From Flavobacteriaceae bacterium (GTDB taxonomy: Bacteria; Bacteroidota; Bacteroidia; Flavobacteriales; Flavobacteriaceae): a stretch of DNA of 52,087 bases. The stretch spans positions 1 to 52,087 of the forward strand of contig CANKLK010000001.1 of assembly GCA_947482805.1 (NCBI GenBank), written 5' to 3'. Positions 26,332-34,739 of this stretch are shown in pieces. The position numbers and the translations under genes are program-made. Positions within the stretch are counted from its first letter, which is position 1, and each line of letters begins with the position of its first letter. The notes under the pieces are model-generated. The model made no database searches and was not told the origin of the DNA. It saw only the letters and a program-made list of their open reading frames with translations.

Positions 26332-27507
26332 TTAAATAACGATCTCATCGTTATCGGTTCCTAAATCATTTATTTCCTTCACTTTTGTATTCAAAAGAAA
26401 ACGCACATAGCCTGAATACATTTTATTTGTATATGTTATAAGTAAATCTCTTTTTGCTCTTGATAGAGCTACTAAAATTAATGCGTTCTCATTACCTGCG
26501 GCACCCAAATCAGTTTGAATATTGGGTAATGCGACGGCGTCAAAATCTAATCCTTTTGAAGAATGATATGTCATTAGTACAATTTTATTTTGGCTATCTG
26601 CTTTTTCTAAAGACCCATATTTACTTCCCACATACATTAAAGGAACTCCTTGATTATGCAAATGATTATTCATAGTTGCAAAGTTAAAACTATTTACATC
26701 ATATTCTGGATATGTTCCATTTGACCATCTTTGTTTTCCTTCGAGAGCTAGAACTGTATCTACGTATTTTATGATATCTTTTTTCATAAAAAATAATACC
26801 GCATTTACTTCACTAGGTCTATCAATATTAATTTGTTTAGATTCATTCCACGAAAACTGAATTTCTTGATTATAATTATCTGCCTTCCATAGTCTAATTT
26901 CTGAATCTTCTCGTCCAATATGCACCATATCAGCAAATAAGTCTTTATATACATTTTGAAGTACTTTAATAAGAGTTCTTGTTAGTCTGTAAATTGTTGT
27001 TGTAGTTTTTACTTCAGGATTTAATCGAGCAATTATTTCTTCTTTAGATGCAGGACTGACGTTAAATTGAGGAACTTTAGTGTATATAGATTGTGCTGCA
27101 TCACCAGCGATAATTAACTGTTTGCATCCTTTTTGCATTCTTTCTAAAAGTATTGTTGGAATATCTTGAATTTCATCACAAAATATAGCATCGAATGTTT
27201 CTTTATTATATAGACGATTGTTAATATCGAAAATAGTTATTACTGATATGTATCTATTACTTAAAGCAGGAATTTGTCTTAATCCTGTAGATAGTAAATC
27301 AATCAAAGCGTGTGTAAAAACAACTACAACAACTTTTGCATTTGGATTACGAATTATATAATCTGTCAAAGCATGTAATAAGACTATAGATTTCCCTGAC
27401 CCTGCATGTCCTTGTATCCAAGAAGGAGTACCATTTGCATTGTGTAACTCGTCAATTATTTCTCTTTGCTCAGGACCAAGCCTAGCTTCCTCAATCATCC
27501 ATTGCAT
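26332..27507 (-). CDS. UvrD/Rep-like superfamily 1 helicase
   Basis: The product has 391 residues. Helicase motifs appear in order: a Q-like GPEQREII, Walker A IQGHAGSGKS (33-40), Walker B FCDEIQDI (111-115), motif III AGDAAQSIY, motif V MTYHSSKGLDFDAV (312-325) and motif VI LVALSRAKRDLLITYT (346-360). It is short for UvrD, with small 1B/2B insertions, more like the compact SF1 ATPases found in defence and conflict operons. The ATG begins one base after the stop of the Hsp70-like gene (TAATATG), so the proteins are made together. I infer DNA or RNA translocation under control of the partner proteins. Confidence 0.88.
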   Translation of the reverse strand: MQWMIEEARLGPEQREIIDELHNANGTPSWIQGHAGSGKSIVLLHALTDYIIRNPNAKVVVVVFTHALIDLLSTGLRQIPALSNRYISVITIFDINNRLYNKETFDAIFCDEIQDIPTILLERMQKGCKQLIIAGDAAQSIYTKVPQFNVSPASKEEIIARLNPEVKTTTTIYRLTRTLIKVLQNVYKDLFADMVHIGREDSEIRLWKADNYNQEIQFSWNESKQINIDRPSEVNAVLFFMKKDIIKYVDTVLALEGKQRWSNGTYPEYDVNSFNFATMNNHLHNQGVPLMYVGSKYGSLEKADSQNKIVLMTYHSSKGLDFDAVALPNIQTDLGAAGNENALILVALSRAKRDLLITYTNKMYSGYVRFLLNTKVKEINDLGTDNDEIVI

Positions 27508-27508
27508 A

Positions 27509-30004
27509 TTATTTCTTTTTAATTAATGGTTTTAGTCTGATAATTGATGAATTTGTAACCAAATCACAAACAACTCTCGATTCTTTGTTAATTTTTAAAA
27601 TAATTTTCACAGCTTCACTATATTTTTCCCAATTATAACAAATATACTCATTAGTAATATCTGAATAAAGTTTTATTGAATTCAAATCGATATCAACATT
27701 TAACTCATATTCTAAACTTGGTAGTACTTCACCCTTTTTAAATATAGGTGTTTGTTTAGCATTTCCAATTATGAAAATATTTCCATTCAGTACAGATTCT
27801 ATTATCTGTTTTCCAAAAGCATTCATAACAAATGACTGGATAGCATTCCCAAAAGCTACTTGTTCTTGGCTGTTATCGGGCATAATTATTTTTGAGACAT
27901 CAAAATAAGAAGCACATAATGCTTTTAAATATGGGTTTTTTGCCCCACCTCCAGATATTATTATATGATCCAATTCATTATTCTTAAATTCAGCTATTGA
28001 GAGTGTTTTATCTATGTTCTCTTTAAATCCTTTAAACGTATTATTTCCTATAAAATATTCTTCCATTATGTCATTGAATTCAGAATTACTCATTTGAACA
28101 GGAACACCAGTTCCGTATGGTGAAATTTGGCAATTTTTATTATGGTTAGAAGTAGCTATATTTGGTAAAGCGTAATCAACTTGAGCATCTGTTCTAAAAG
28201 AATTACAAAATTGTAGTTTTATCTCTTCACAATTTTTCAAAACAAAATCTTCATCTATTTGAATTTTATTATCTTTTTCAAAAAGCACATTTGCAATTAG
28301 TTTATTTATGAAATTACCTCCTAAATTTTCATTTCTGTAAATTGCAAGAGTTTCTGCCATAACATTGTCGGTATCTTTAGTCAATTTAATAGCACAGTAG
28401 TCAACTGTTCCAGCACCTACATCAATAACCAAAATGTTTAAATCTTTTTCAATGTCTAAGGCTAAATCTTCTTGATAAATAGTTCCAAGTAGCGATGATA
28501 TGGGTTCTTCAACAAAAGAAAATGTACTATAATCAAAACCAGCTTGAACTATATATTTTTCTAATAATTCTTTTTCTTTCAATCCATAATTACCAGGTGT
28601 ACTGATTGAATATCTTTTTTCTGGAGGTAGACCCTTTTCAATTACAATTCTGTCTATTTCACTCTTTAATCTTTTGAAGAAAACAATAATCGCATCTGTA
28701 CCATTATTGATTTGTAGTGATGAGTGATTTAGTAATTTAGATTCAGGAAATATTTGTTCTTCAAGATTTAATAAGTTTTCCTTAAATCCATACCAGCCAT
28801 CTTTTCCATAAGTAAATTGATGTCTTTTCTCTTGAGCAAATTTGCCAAACAGAAACTGATTTCCAACAATTCCCATTATAGATGGGACTATTGTACTGCT
28901 AGATATTGAGCCCAAATGATCTTTTTGTTGAATCTCTAGAAGCTCAACCTTAAGAGAGTCTTCATTAATGAACGCTATTGAACAAACAGAGCTAGAAGTG
29001 CCAAAATCTATCCCTATAAATGAACGATTTGTTAGATCTTTAATTGTACCGTTTATATTACTTAAAGGGTAATAAATAGCATTTAAACCTATTTGTTTAA
29101 TACCATCCTGTAGCTGAGTGATATTCTTGCTTAATAATGAAAAGTCATATTGGAGATTCTTACGAGGTATTAGCCCATCTGTATAATTTAGTAAATTCTC
29201 TATAATGATTGGAGTTGGTCTGTGATTAATAGAAATCATAGCAGAAGCACTTCTATTTCCCGATGTTGATTTTTTACTAATATTTGAAAAATGATTCTCT
29301 ATTATTTGTTCTAAATGAGCAATTTTTGATCTAACACTAGTAGTTAAATCTATCATTAATAATGAAGAAAAGTCTGGAAGTAATTCAAAAATATTAAGAA
29401 CATTTTTTTCTAATATTTCATATTTTGAAAAAGCTATTTCATTAATACAATTTTGAATTACAACTAGATCTGCTTTCTCAAAAAAGGATGCATTTGATTT
29501 TATAGAATTTACTTCTACTAAATTAAATTGGTTACTGTTCCATTTAACAGAAACCTGATTATAATCATTCAGTTCTGGAAGTAAAAATTCAGTTAAGGCA
29601 GTATGACTATAAAACCAAGCATCAGCATTGATATCTAAAATATCAATTGATATGTTTTTTATGTTTGGACAATATTCTAGAATATATTTTACAGTTCCGT
29701 AAGCTTCAGATCCAGGTCCCCCGCCAATAAATATCGCAGAGAAATCTGTCTTAGATTTCATTATTTGTAAATCTTGCTCTAATAATATTTTATATATAAG
29801 CTGATAATAGTGTGGAAAGTAAGTAATAAGGTATGCGCTTTGAATATTTTGTAGTGCATAATTGACATATACAGGTGGTGGCCTTCTATATGAAGCCCTT
29901 AATTGTCTTACATCAGGTTTAAGTGACTGTAAGTAATCCTCAATTTCATGAGACTTATCATTTAATTCATCTATGGCTTTTACAATATGGTTGTATACAC
30001 TCAT
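27509..30004 (-). CDS. Methyltransferase-like domain fused to an Hsp70/actin-type ATPase
   Basis: The product has 831 residues. Residues about 40-260 form a Rossmann-type fold resembling class I SAM-dependent methyltransferases: glycine motif SAIFIGGGPGSEAYG (88-103), acidic strand end SIDILDINADAW and ADLVVIQNCINEI at motif IV position. Residues about 325-740 are an Hsp70-type ATPase: phosphate 1 FIGIDFGTSSSVCSIAF, connect FVEEPISSLLG, phosphate 2 VIDVGAGTVDYC (526-537) and adenosine motif HIIISGGGAKNPYL. Only about 90 residues follow, beta-rich, shorter than the DnaK substrate-binding domain. The gene overlaps the AlkB stop (ATGA) and is 1 base from the helicase. The order methyltransferase then Hsp70 is unusual. 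Whether the first domain still binds SAM or methylates is unknown. Confidence 0.82.
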   Translation of the reverse strand: MSVYNHIVKAIDELNDKSHEIEDYLQSLKPDVRQLRASYRRPPPVYVNYALQNIQSAYLITYFPHYYQLIYKILLEQDLQIMKSKTDFSAIFIGGGPGSEAYGTVKYILEYCPNIKNISIDILDINADAWFYSHTALTEFLLPELNDYNQVSVKWNSNQFNLVEVNSIKSNASFFEKADLVVIQNCINEIAFSKYEILEKNVLNIFELLPDFSSLLMIDLTTSVRSKIAHLEQIIENHFSNISKKSTSGNRSASAMISINHRPTPIIIENLLNYTDGLIPRKNLQYDFSLLSKNITQLQDGIKQIGLNAIYYPLSNINGTIKDLTNRSFIGIDFGTSSSVCSIAFINEDSLKVELLEIQQKDHLGSISSSTIVPSIMGIVGNQFLFGKFAQEKRHQFTYGKDGWYGFKENLLNLEEQIFPESKLLNHSSLQINNGTDAIIVFFKRLKSEIDRIVIEKGLPPEKRYSISTPGNYGLKEKELLEKYIVQAGFDYSTFSFVEEPISSLLGTIYQEDLALDIEKDLNILVIDVGAGTVDYCAIKLTKDTDNVMAETLAIYRNENLGGNFINKLIANVLFEKDNKIQIDEDFVLKNCEEIKLQFCNSFRTDAQVDYALPNIATSNHNKNCQISPYGTGVPVQMSNSEFNDIMEEYFIGNNTFKGFKENIDKTLSIAEFKNNELDHIIISGGGAKNPYLKALCASYFDVSKIIMPDNSQEQVAFGNAIQSFVMNAFGKQIIESVLNGNIFIIGNAKQTPIFKKGEVLPSLEYELNVDIDLNSIKLYSDITNEYICYNWEKYSEAVKIILKINKESRVVCDLVTNSSIIRLKPLIKKK

Positions 30005-30630
30005 ATGCTCACAATAGTTCTAAAAGTTAAGTTTATTCGCGGTTTTGTTACTTTTTTTTGAACTGGAATTTGATGAAGCCAATTGTGCTGTAAAGCACCT
30101 TTCATAATTATTAATGAGCCAGGGGTTAATTCAAATTGATATTTTAAATCCGGATTATCTTTGTGTTTTATATCAAATCTCCTAGCTTCCCCAATACTTA
30201 ATGATGCTATTGTAGGGTTAATTCCCAATTCTTTTTCATCATCAGCATGCCAGCTCACTTTGTCATTTCCATCACGATACAAGTTTAATAAAACACTATT
30301 AAAATCTTCATTAGGAATAAATTTTTCAATTTCTTTTTTTAAATCTAATAGTTCTTTTGTCCAAGGTTCTGGATTACAATTAATACCTGAATAAGAATAA
30401 TCAAAACCTTCATATCCATACCAAGCTGTTTTTCTTGGCACTGGATATATTTTACCATAGTATTTAATTTCCTCTTGTTTCCAACTTATTGTATTTTGGA
30501 AAATATCAAAGTAATTTTTTGCTTCTGTAGATGTCAAAAAGTTTTTCATGAATAAAATTTCACCATCCTTTAAAGAAAAAACTTCAAATATTTTTTCTTT
30601 TTTTTCTTCCTCAAAACTAAATAAATCCAT
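30001..30630 (-). CDS. alkB: AlkB-family 2-oxoglutarate/Fe(II) dioxygenase
   Basis: The product has 209 residues. The iron ligands are visible as SWHADDEKELG (His128, Asp130) and LQHNWLHQIP (His186), and the 2-oxoglutarate arginines in KPRINLTFR (Arg198, Arg204). A PRKTAWYGYEGFDYSYSG segment resembles the nucleotide lid of ALKBH2/3-type enzymes. AlkB proteins demethylate alkylated bases in DNA or RNA by oxidation. The stop overlaps the start of the methyltransferase-Hsp70 fusion by 4 bases (ATGA), so it is the first gene of a four-gene operon, not a stand-alone repair gene. A 381-base intergenic region lies upstream. The symbol is by family only. Confidence 0.88.
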   Translation of the reverse strand: MDLFSFEEEKKEKIFEVFSLKDGEILFMKNFLTSTEAKNYFDIFQNTISWKQEEIKYYGKIYPVPRKTAWYGYEGFDYSYSGINCNPEPWTKELLDLKKEIEKFIPNEDFNSVLLNLYRDGNDKVSWHADDEKELGINPTIASLSIGEARRFDIKHKDNPDLKYQFELTPGSLIIMKGALQHNWLHQIPVQKKVTKPRINLTFRTIVSI

Positions 30631-31011
30631 AATTATTAATTTTAAATTATTGTTTAAATTATATTTACTATAAATAGTTATTGACTTGTGATACTATTAA
30701 AATTATTATTGATTTAATATTTCTATGTAAAAATAAATTTATTTACCCAAATTTTGGTTTAAATAAATTTAACTACTTAATTAATAATTTTATAAGTAAT
30801 TTCAATTAAACAATATTAAGAAATTAATCTAAATAAAACATTAAATAATTTGATATTTAGTTTTAGTAATCAATTCATTATTAAACGTATAAATATCATA
30901 CTTTCCCCCTCTCGAACCCAAACCCAATACCCTGAAGAATCAATAGTTGTTGAAATTAAAATGGTATTGGGTAACTTATAGGGTAACCTTATTCTTTACA
31001 ACAAAAGTTTA
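30631..31011. other. Intergenic region with a long-arm inverted repeat
   Basis: This 381-base AT-rich gap upstream of the AlkB operon and downstream of the amidohydrolase gene contains no gene that I can see. Its right part has a Tetra-C stretch and the inverted repeat at 30922-30972. Presumably the promoter of the AlkB operon lies in 30631-30850. Confidence 0.4.
30922..30972. repeat. 10-bp inverted repeat
   Basis: ACCCAATACC (30922-30931) and GGTATTGGGT (30963-30972) are exact reverse complements around a 31-base spacer. It lies 39 bases past the stop of the minus-strand amidohydrolase gene. It may be a transcript-end hairpin or a protein-binding dyad; no T tract follows. Confidence 0.5.
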
Positions 31012-31758
31012 TCAATAATTGAATTCCCTTAGAACCTCAATAAATCCTTGAACAATTTCCGTAGTTTTTTCAAACTCTAAAGACTTTTCATTTGTTGGTT
31101 CATTCAAATACAATTTTCGATTTACTTCCAACATAATAGAATATACGTTTTTGTTTTTTTTATAATATTCCATAGGAACAATTGTACCATTGTAAGGCCA
31201 ATCTAATCCACAGGAATAGCCTAAATTATTGAAATAATCAATTGCTATTTGGGTTAGTTCATTTGGAGTGTGAAATGGGTCTGTACCAATATTAAAATCG
31301 GGAGGGTTATTTGATTGTGATATTGCTTTAAATAGCGGAGTTGAAGGAAAAGAATGGCAATCTACAATTAGTGCCCTCCCCTCCTGTTCTAATTGAGTTG
31401 AAACAACTTGAGTTAGCCGATGATGCTGCACTTGATAATAGTCCCGAATCACATTTTCTCGATATTGGGGAGTTATTGTTCGTAGCACTTCATTATCATC
31501 AAATCGCTCGTATAGAACGCCCATTCCGACTTTTGACATTATTTCATCTTCATCATTTTCAAAGCGTTCAACATCGCAGAACAATCTAGAAAAAGGCGTT
31601 ACTATCATTTCATCATAATCTGAGAAAAATAATTCGTCAGTATACCAGTCAGTGAGTTTAATAATTTCACTTTCAATTTTAGTTTTGTCATTTACATACC
31701 CTTCTAAAGAAGGTATGTTAGTTGACGAATGTGGAATGTGTAGGATTAATTTTTTCAT
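31012..31758 (-). CDS. N-formylglutamate amidohydrolase family protein
   Basis: The product has 248 residues, close to the family's usual size. Family features are an early histidine/serine motif LILHIPHSSTNIP, TDWYTDELFF, FSRLFCDVERFENDE and LIVDCHSFPS with metal-binding histidine. It hydrolyses N-formyl-glutamate (end of histidine degradation by that route) or related N-acyl acids; with no hut genes nearby, the true substrate may differ. It starts 3 bases after the stop of the 31762 gene and should be co-transcribed with it. Confidence 0.85.
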   Translation of the reverse strand: MKKLILHIPHSSTNIPSLEGYVNDKTKIESEIIKLTDWYTDELFFSDYDEMIVTPFSRLFCDVERFENDEDEIMSKVGMGVLYERFDDNEVLRTITPQYRENVIRDYYQVQHHRLTQVVSTQLEQEGRALIVDCHSFPSTPLFKAISQSNNPPDFNIGTDPFHTPNELTQIAIDYFNNLGYSCGLDWPYNGTIVPMEYYKKNKNVYSIMLEVNRKLYLNEPTNEKSLEFEKTTEIVQGFIEVLREFNY

Positions 31759-31761
31759 AAA

Positions 31762-32553
31762 TTATAAGTAATGATTTGCGTTCATAGCAATAATATCGTT
31801 TTGCTGAGTAACTAATGTTCCACCATATGGAATTGAATTGGTAAAATTTACCTCCTCCACTTCAAAGAAATAAGCAATTTCAGGACCTTCAACAAGGCAT
31901 ATTCTCGCCTCCCGGTTTTTTTCAGTTTCCATTTTGTTTTTCACCCATTTGCAATGTGCTATTAACCTATCATGAAGTTCAGATGTTTTGTCGTTCTCAT
32001 ACTCTGCGAGTAGTTCTTCACTAATGCCATCTAGATTCGTACCAGGAAAATTTATAAAATCACCATGGGTATTAAAATGAATCGGAATTTGCATATAAAT
32101 AGCATAACCCGTTTTTAAAATAATATAGGGGAACTTTCCATATCCTTTTTTAAAATCTTGGTATAGCAAGGGTTGATTTTTAGGTTTTTTTTCAATAGTT
32201 TGGATAGTACAATATTTATCCATTAAGCTAGTAACGATTTTTACAGATGATGGCACAAACAATACTCTTTTGAATTGCGTATTGATAAAAAAGGGACTTT
32301 CTACTTCATTATTGCTATACGCTGCTGCTTCATATATATTTCTTTCATGAAAATAAAGGAGTGTATACGGACTCGTTTTAGTTAGGTCTAGTAGTGTATT
32401 TATTTCTTCATGCTCAATTATAAGCATCAAACAAGGGGTGTCTTGTTCAAAAAATTCATGAACTCTAATAGAAGTTTCATTAGTAGTTTTTTCAACAGCA
32501 TCAAGAATAATTTGATTGCCGTCTTTTAAGGTAATCTGAAATGTTTTTTTCAT
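31762..32553 (-). CDS. Uncharacterised protein upstream of amidohydrolase
   Basis: The product has 263 residues, soluble; I do not recognise it. The N-terminal half has short strands (FQITLKDGNQIILDAVEK, PCLMLIIEHEEINTLLDLTK) and the C-terminal half a patch HFNTHGDFINFPGTNLDGIS followed by a helical region with basic residues. Its tight coupling to the amidohydrolase (3 bases) suggests a joint pathway, perhaps a binding or processing partner. Its start at 32553 is preceded by a structured leader and a -7-like promoter motif. Confidence 0.6.
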   Translation of the reverse strand: MKKTFQITLKDGNQIILDAVEKTTNETSIRVHEFFEQDTPCLMLIIEHEEINTLLDLTKTSPYTLLYFHERNIYEAAAYSNNEVESPFFINTQFKRVLFVPSSVKIVTSLMDKYCTIQTIEKKPKNQPLLYQDFKKGYGKFPYIILKTGYAIYMQIPIHFNTHGDFINFPGTNLDGISEELLAEYENDKTSELHDRLIAHCKWVKNKMETEKNREARICLVEGPEIAYFFEVEEVNFTNSIPYGGTLVTQQNDIIAMNANHYL

Positions 32554-32606
32554 ACAAATAAGTTTAGGTTAAAAATTTCTTATTTGTATTTCGAGAAAAA
32601 TAAATA

Positions 32607-32699
32607 GGTGTCTGGGTAAACTTACGTTTATTTTGACCGGACGGGCCCGTATTGTTTTACCACCGTGGTGTCTTCACTCGGTTGGTACCCTAAATGGGT
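32607..32699. other. GC-rich structured leader or intergenic element
   Basis: In an AT-rich neighbourhood this stretch has a GC-rich core with several dyads: palindrome ACGGGCCCGT (32641-32650), ACCC/GGGT hairpin (32687-32699), GGTAAA (32615-32620) pairing with TTTACC (32656-32661) around the core, and the direct repeat GGTGTCT (32607 and 32667). It lies 54 bases ahead of the start at 32553 and could be a cis-regulatory RNA of the 31762-31012 pair. I could not match it to a named riboswitch or tRNA. Confidence 0.45.
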
Positions 32700-32712
32700 T
32701 CGAAATACTTTA

Positions 32713-32720
32713 CAAATATA
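32713..32720 (-). promoter_or_regulatory. Possible -7 promoter element, minus strand
   Basis: On the minus strand this reads TATATTTG, matching TAnnTTTG. A transcript starting about 7 bases further would carry the GC-rich structured leader and then the 31762 and 31012 genes. No clear TTG -33 element is seen. Confidence 0.35.
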
Positions 32721-32764
32721 AAAAATTTTTGTAAATTTAAATCTAAATACTTTTAATATATTTA

Positions 32765-33670
32765 TTAACCTATAAAATATTTCAATGCTCTAGGATGATG
32801 TTCATGAATGATCTTTAATTTATTTTGATTTTCTAATTTAACAGAAAATTGGTAATCTTCATTGGTGTAAATTAGTTCTTCTAATTTTGAATTATAATAT
32901 TTTAATATTTCTAAAGATCTGTGGAATTTTATTAAACTTTCAATCGAAAATATACTAGAAAATATATCTTTTTCTATTGGATTTTTACCGTGCATCACAA
33001 TATTTCTTAAAGGTCCTATTATATGATTACCTATTTTAAAGTCAAAATCTTCATGATTTTCAAACTTAAAAATTTTATTTGAAAAAGAACTATTACAATA
33101 ATCCATCAAATCGGATAGTTCACAAAGCTGAAATTCCCCCAAAGAGTTAATTTCTTTTTCTTTATTTTTAAAAAAGTTAAGCCTACGTTCATAATGATTT
33201 AAAATTCTTTCTTTATTTTCCTTATTAATAGAATCTTCATAAAATTCTATAATATCATAAATTGTTTTACCTTTTAAAACTAAAAACTCTCTTAAATTCA
33301 ATTCAAAATTTAAAACATCATCTTGTATTCGCTTTAAAACAATATTTCTGTTATAGTCTGCAAAATGTACTATTCCTTTTAATATTTTACCTGAATATAC
33401 AAAAAGAACGTTGTGATTATTATTTTTGAATTTTTCAATATTTTGTGGTTCAAAAATCCGATCACTTATTTCTAATTTTAAATTGTCAGCTATCTGTTTT
33501 TTAACGAATCTATTATCAACTAATTCATAATAATAATTTGAATCATACCCTGGCATATTGTCAATTTTAAGAGTATTGCAAATATTATAACAAGCGGTTT
33601 CAACTTCACTATCATAATACAAAATTTTATCTTGCATTATTTCTTCAAAGGTTAATTTTTGATAATTCAT
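32765..33670 (-). CDS. HEPN-like protein with possible CBS-like N-terminus
   Basis: The product has 301 residues, no signal peptide. The stretch HNVLFVYSGKILKGIVHFAD (about 86-105) looks like the core strand pair of a CBS or similar ligand-binding domain. The C-terminal half is helical and contains IIGPLRNIVMHGKNPI, in which R222-N-I-V-M-H227 fits the R-x4-6-H motif of HEPN RNases, in the LRNxxxHG form seen in many HEPN proteins. I infer a stand-alone HEPN protein that might sense a ligand and cleave RNA, but the function is not shown and the motif also occurs in inactive HEPN domains. It is divergent from the plus-strand wHTH-like gene. Confidence 0.55.
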   Translation of the reverse strand: MNYQKLTFEEIMQDKILYYDSEVETACYNICNTLKIDNMPGYDSNYYYELVDNRFVKKQIADNLKLEISDRIFEPQNIEKFKNNNHNVLFVYSGKILKGIVHFADYNRNIVLKRIQDDVLNFELNLREFLVLKGKTIYDIIEFYEDSINKENKERILNHYERRLNFFKNKEKEINSLGEFQLCELSDLMDYCNSSFSNKIFKFENHEDFDFKIGNHIIGPLRNIVMHGKNPIEKDIFSSIFSIESLIKFHRSLEILKYYNSKLEELIYTNEDYQFSVKLENQNKLKIIHEHHPRALKYFIG

Positions 33671-34106
33671 ATTCTAATAAATTTAATTAAAAATTAAATT
33701 TACAACATTTTTAAAAAATCTATAAGATAACAATCGATTATTATTCAAATGTTAATTTTTAAGGATTAAAATGGATGATTTGTTTAACTAAGTATAGATA
33801 TGTATTAGAGAATTTCTTTATGTATTATTATTAAACTAAACTAGATTCGAAGCACATCTTTTTTTAATAATGTACAAGTAATTTGTTGGAGTATTTTTTA
33901 AGGAGCGCCAACTGAAATATAAAATATCCTTTTTAACTCAGAACGAAAAAGATATTCCTGCTATTGGATAAGATATTAACGAAATAAACCAAAAAAATTT
34001 ACACAGTTAATTTTCGTAAATTAATAAATAAAAATTAGTTAAAGTAAATTATATTTTGAATCAATTTTACAATTTTTTTTTAGAATTTTGTATTAAATTA
34101 ATAATT
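33671..34106. other. Divergent intergenic region, no gene seen
   Basis: This is about 430 bases of very AT-rich DNA between the HEPN-like gene (minus) and the wHTH-like gene (plus). It should hold both promoters. I see no repeat, hairpin or start motif that I can support. Confidence 0.4.
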
Positions 34107-34739
34107 ATGAAATTAAAGGAATTAATAGTTGAAATATTAAAAAGAGGAGGAAGTTATAAATCAAGTCAAATTGCAAATAAAGCTTCATTACTTGATTATG
34201 GTTTTCCTTATACTAAAGAAGATGTTAAAGATGTAATTTTTAATGAATTAAAAGGTCATGTAAAATATGATAAATTTACATATGAATATTATATCGGTGA
34301 TAAAATTCCACCTCAAGCAATTACAATTGACAATAAAGATATATTACTTGAAACTTTGAGAATAAATGAAAAATCTATGACAATAATAGACATAGCTAAT
34401 TTTATAAAACTCAATTTTAAAAAAAATATTAATATTGACGAATTACTATTAATTATTATTAAAGATTTGGTAAATGATATAGGTATAGTTGGAGGGAAAC
34501 CTTTAAAATATTTTTTATTGAAAAGTAAAAAAGTAGTTAACGATAAAATTGATAAAACAACTAAATTTGACGTCAATTATAACATTGATTTATTTAATTA
34601 TAAAAATGAATTAGTAGAATTTATTAAAGAAGGAAACAGGCTTTCAGCTTATTTCTTTTTCAAACAAAATATAAATATTAAGAGTGAAAAAAAAATTAAT
34701 GAAATATTTAATTTAATCTGGGATAAATATCAGGGCTAA
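34107..34739 (+). CDS. Winged-helix-like protein convergent with the Mza-like operon
   Basis: The product has 210 residues from the ATG at 34107 (an earlier ATG at 34056 would add a hydrophobic stretch MNQFYNFFLEFCIKLIIM, less likely). The N-terminal 65 residues MKLKELIVEILKRGGSYKSS, ANKASLLDYGF, KEDVKDVIFNELKG and a wing-like YDKFTYEYYI look like a winged helix domain. A second helical pair (about 90-140) could repeat the theme. Its stop overlaps the stop of the last Mza-like gene by 3 bases, tail to tail. It may be an accessory or regulatory gene of the restriction system, or the end of a neighbouring unit. Confidence 0.5.
   Translation: MKLKELIVEILKRGGSYKSSQIANKASLLDYGFPYTKEDVKDVIFNELKGHVKYDKFTYEYYIGDKIPPQAITIDNKDILLETLRINEKSMTIIDIANFIKLNFKKNINIDELLLIIIKDLVNDIGIVGGKPLKYFLLKSKKVVNDKIDKTTKFDVNYNIDLFNYKNELVEFIKEGNRLSAYFFFKQNINIKSEKKINEIFNLIWDKYQG

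Noticed and set aside
31012..31758. Histidine-degradation (hut) locus
   Set aside because: Only the amidohydrolase is present; no histidase, urocanase or imidazolonepropionase genes occur in the window.
32641..32710. tRNA-like look of the GC-rich element (GGTTGGTA, GGTTCGAA)
   Set aside because: D-loop-like and T-loop-like strings are only about nine bases apart and no acceptor or anticodon stem can be drawn, so it is not a tRNA.
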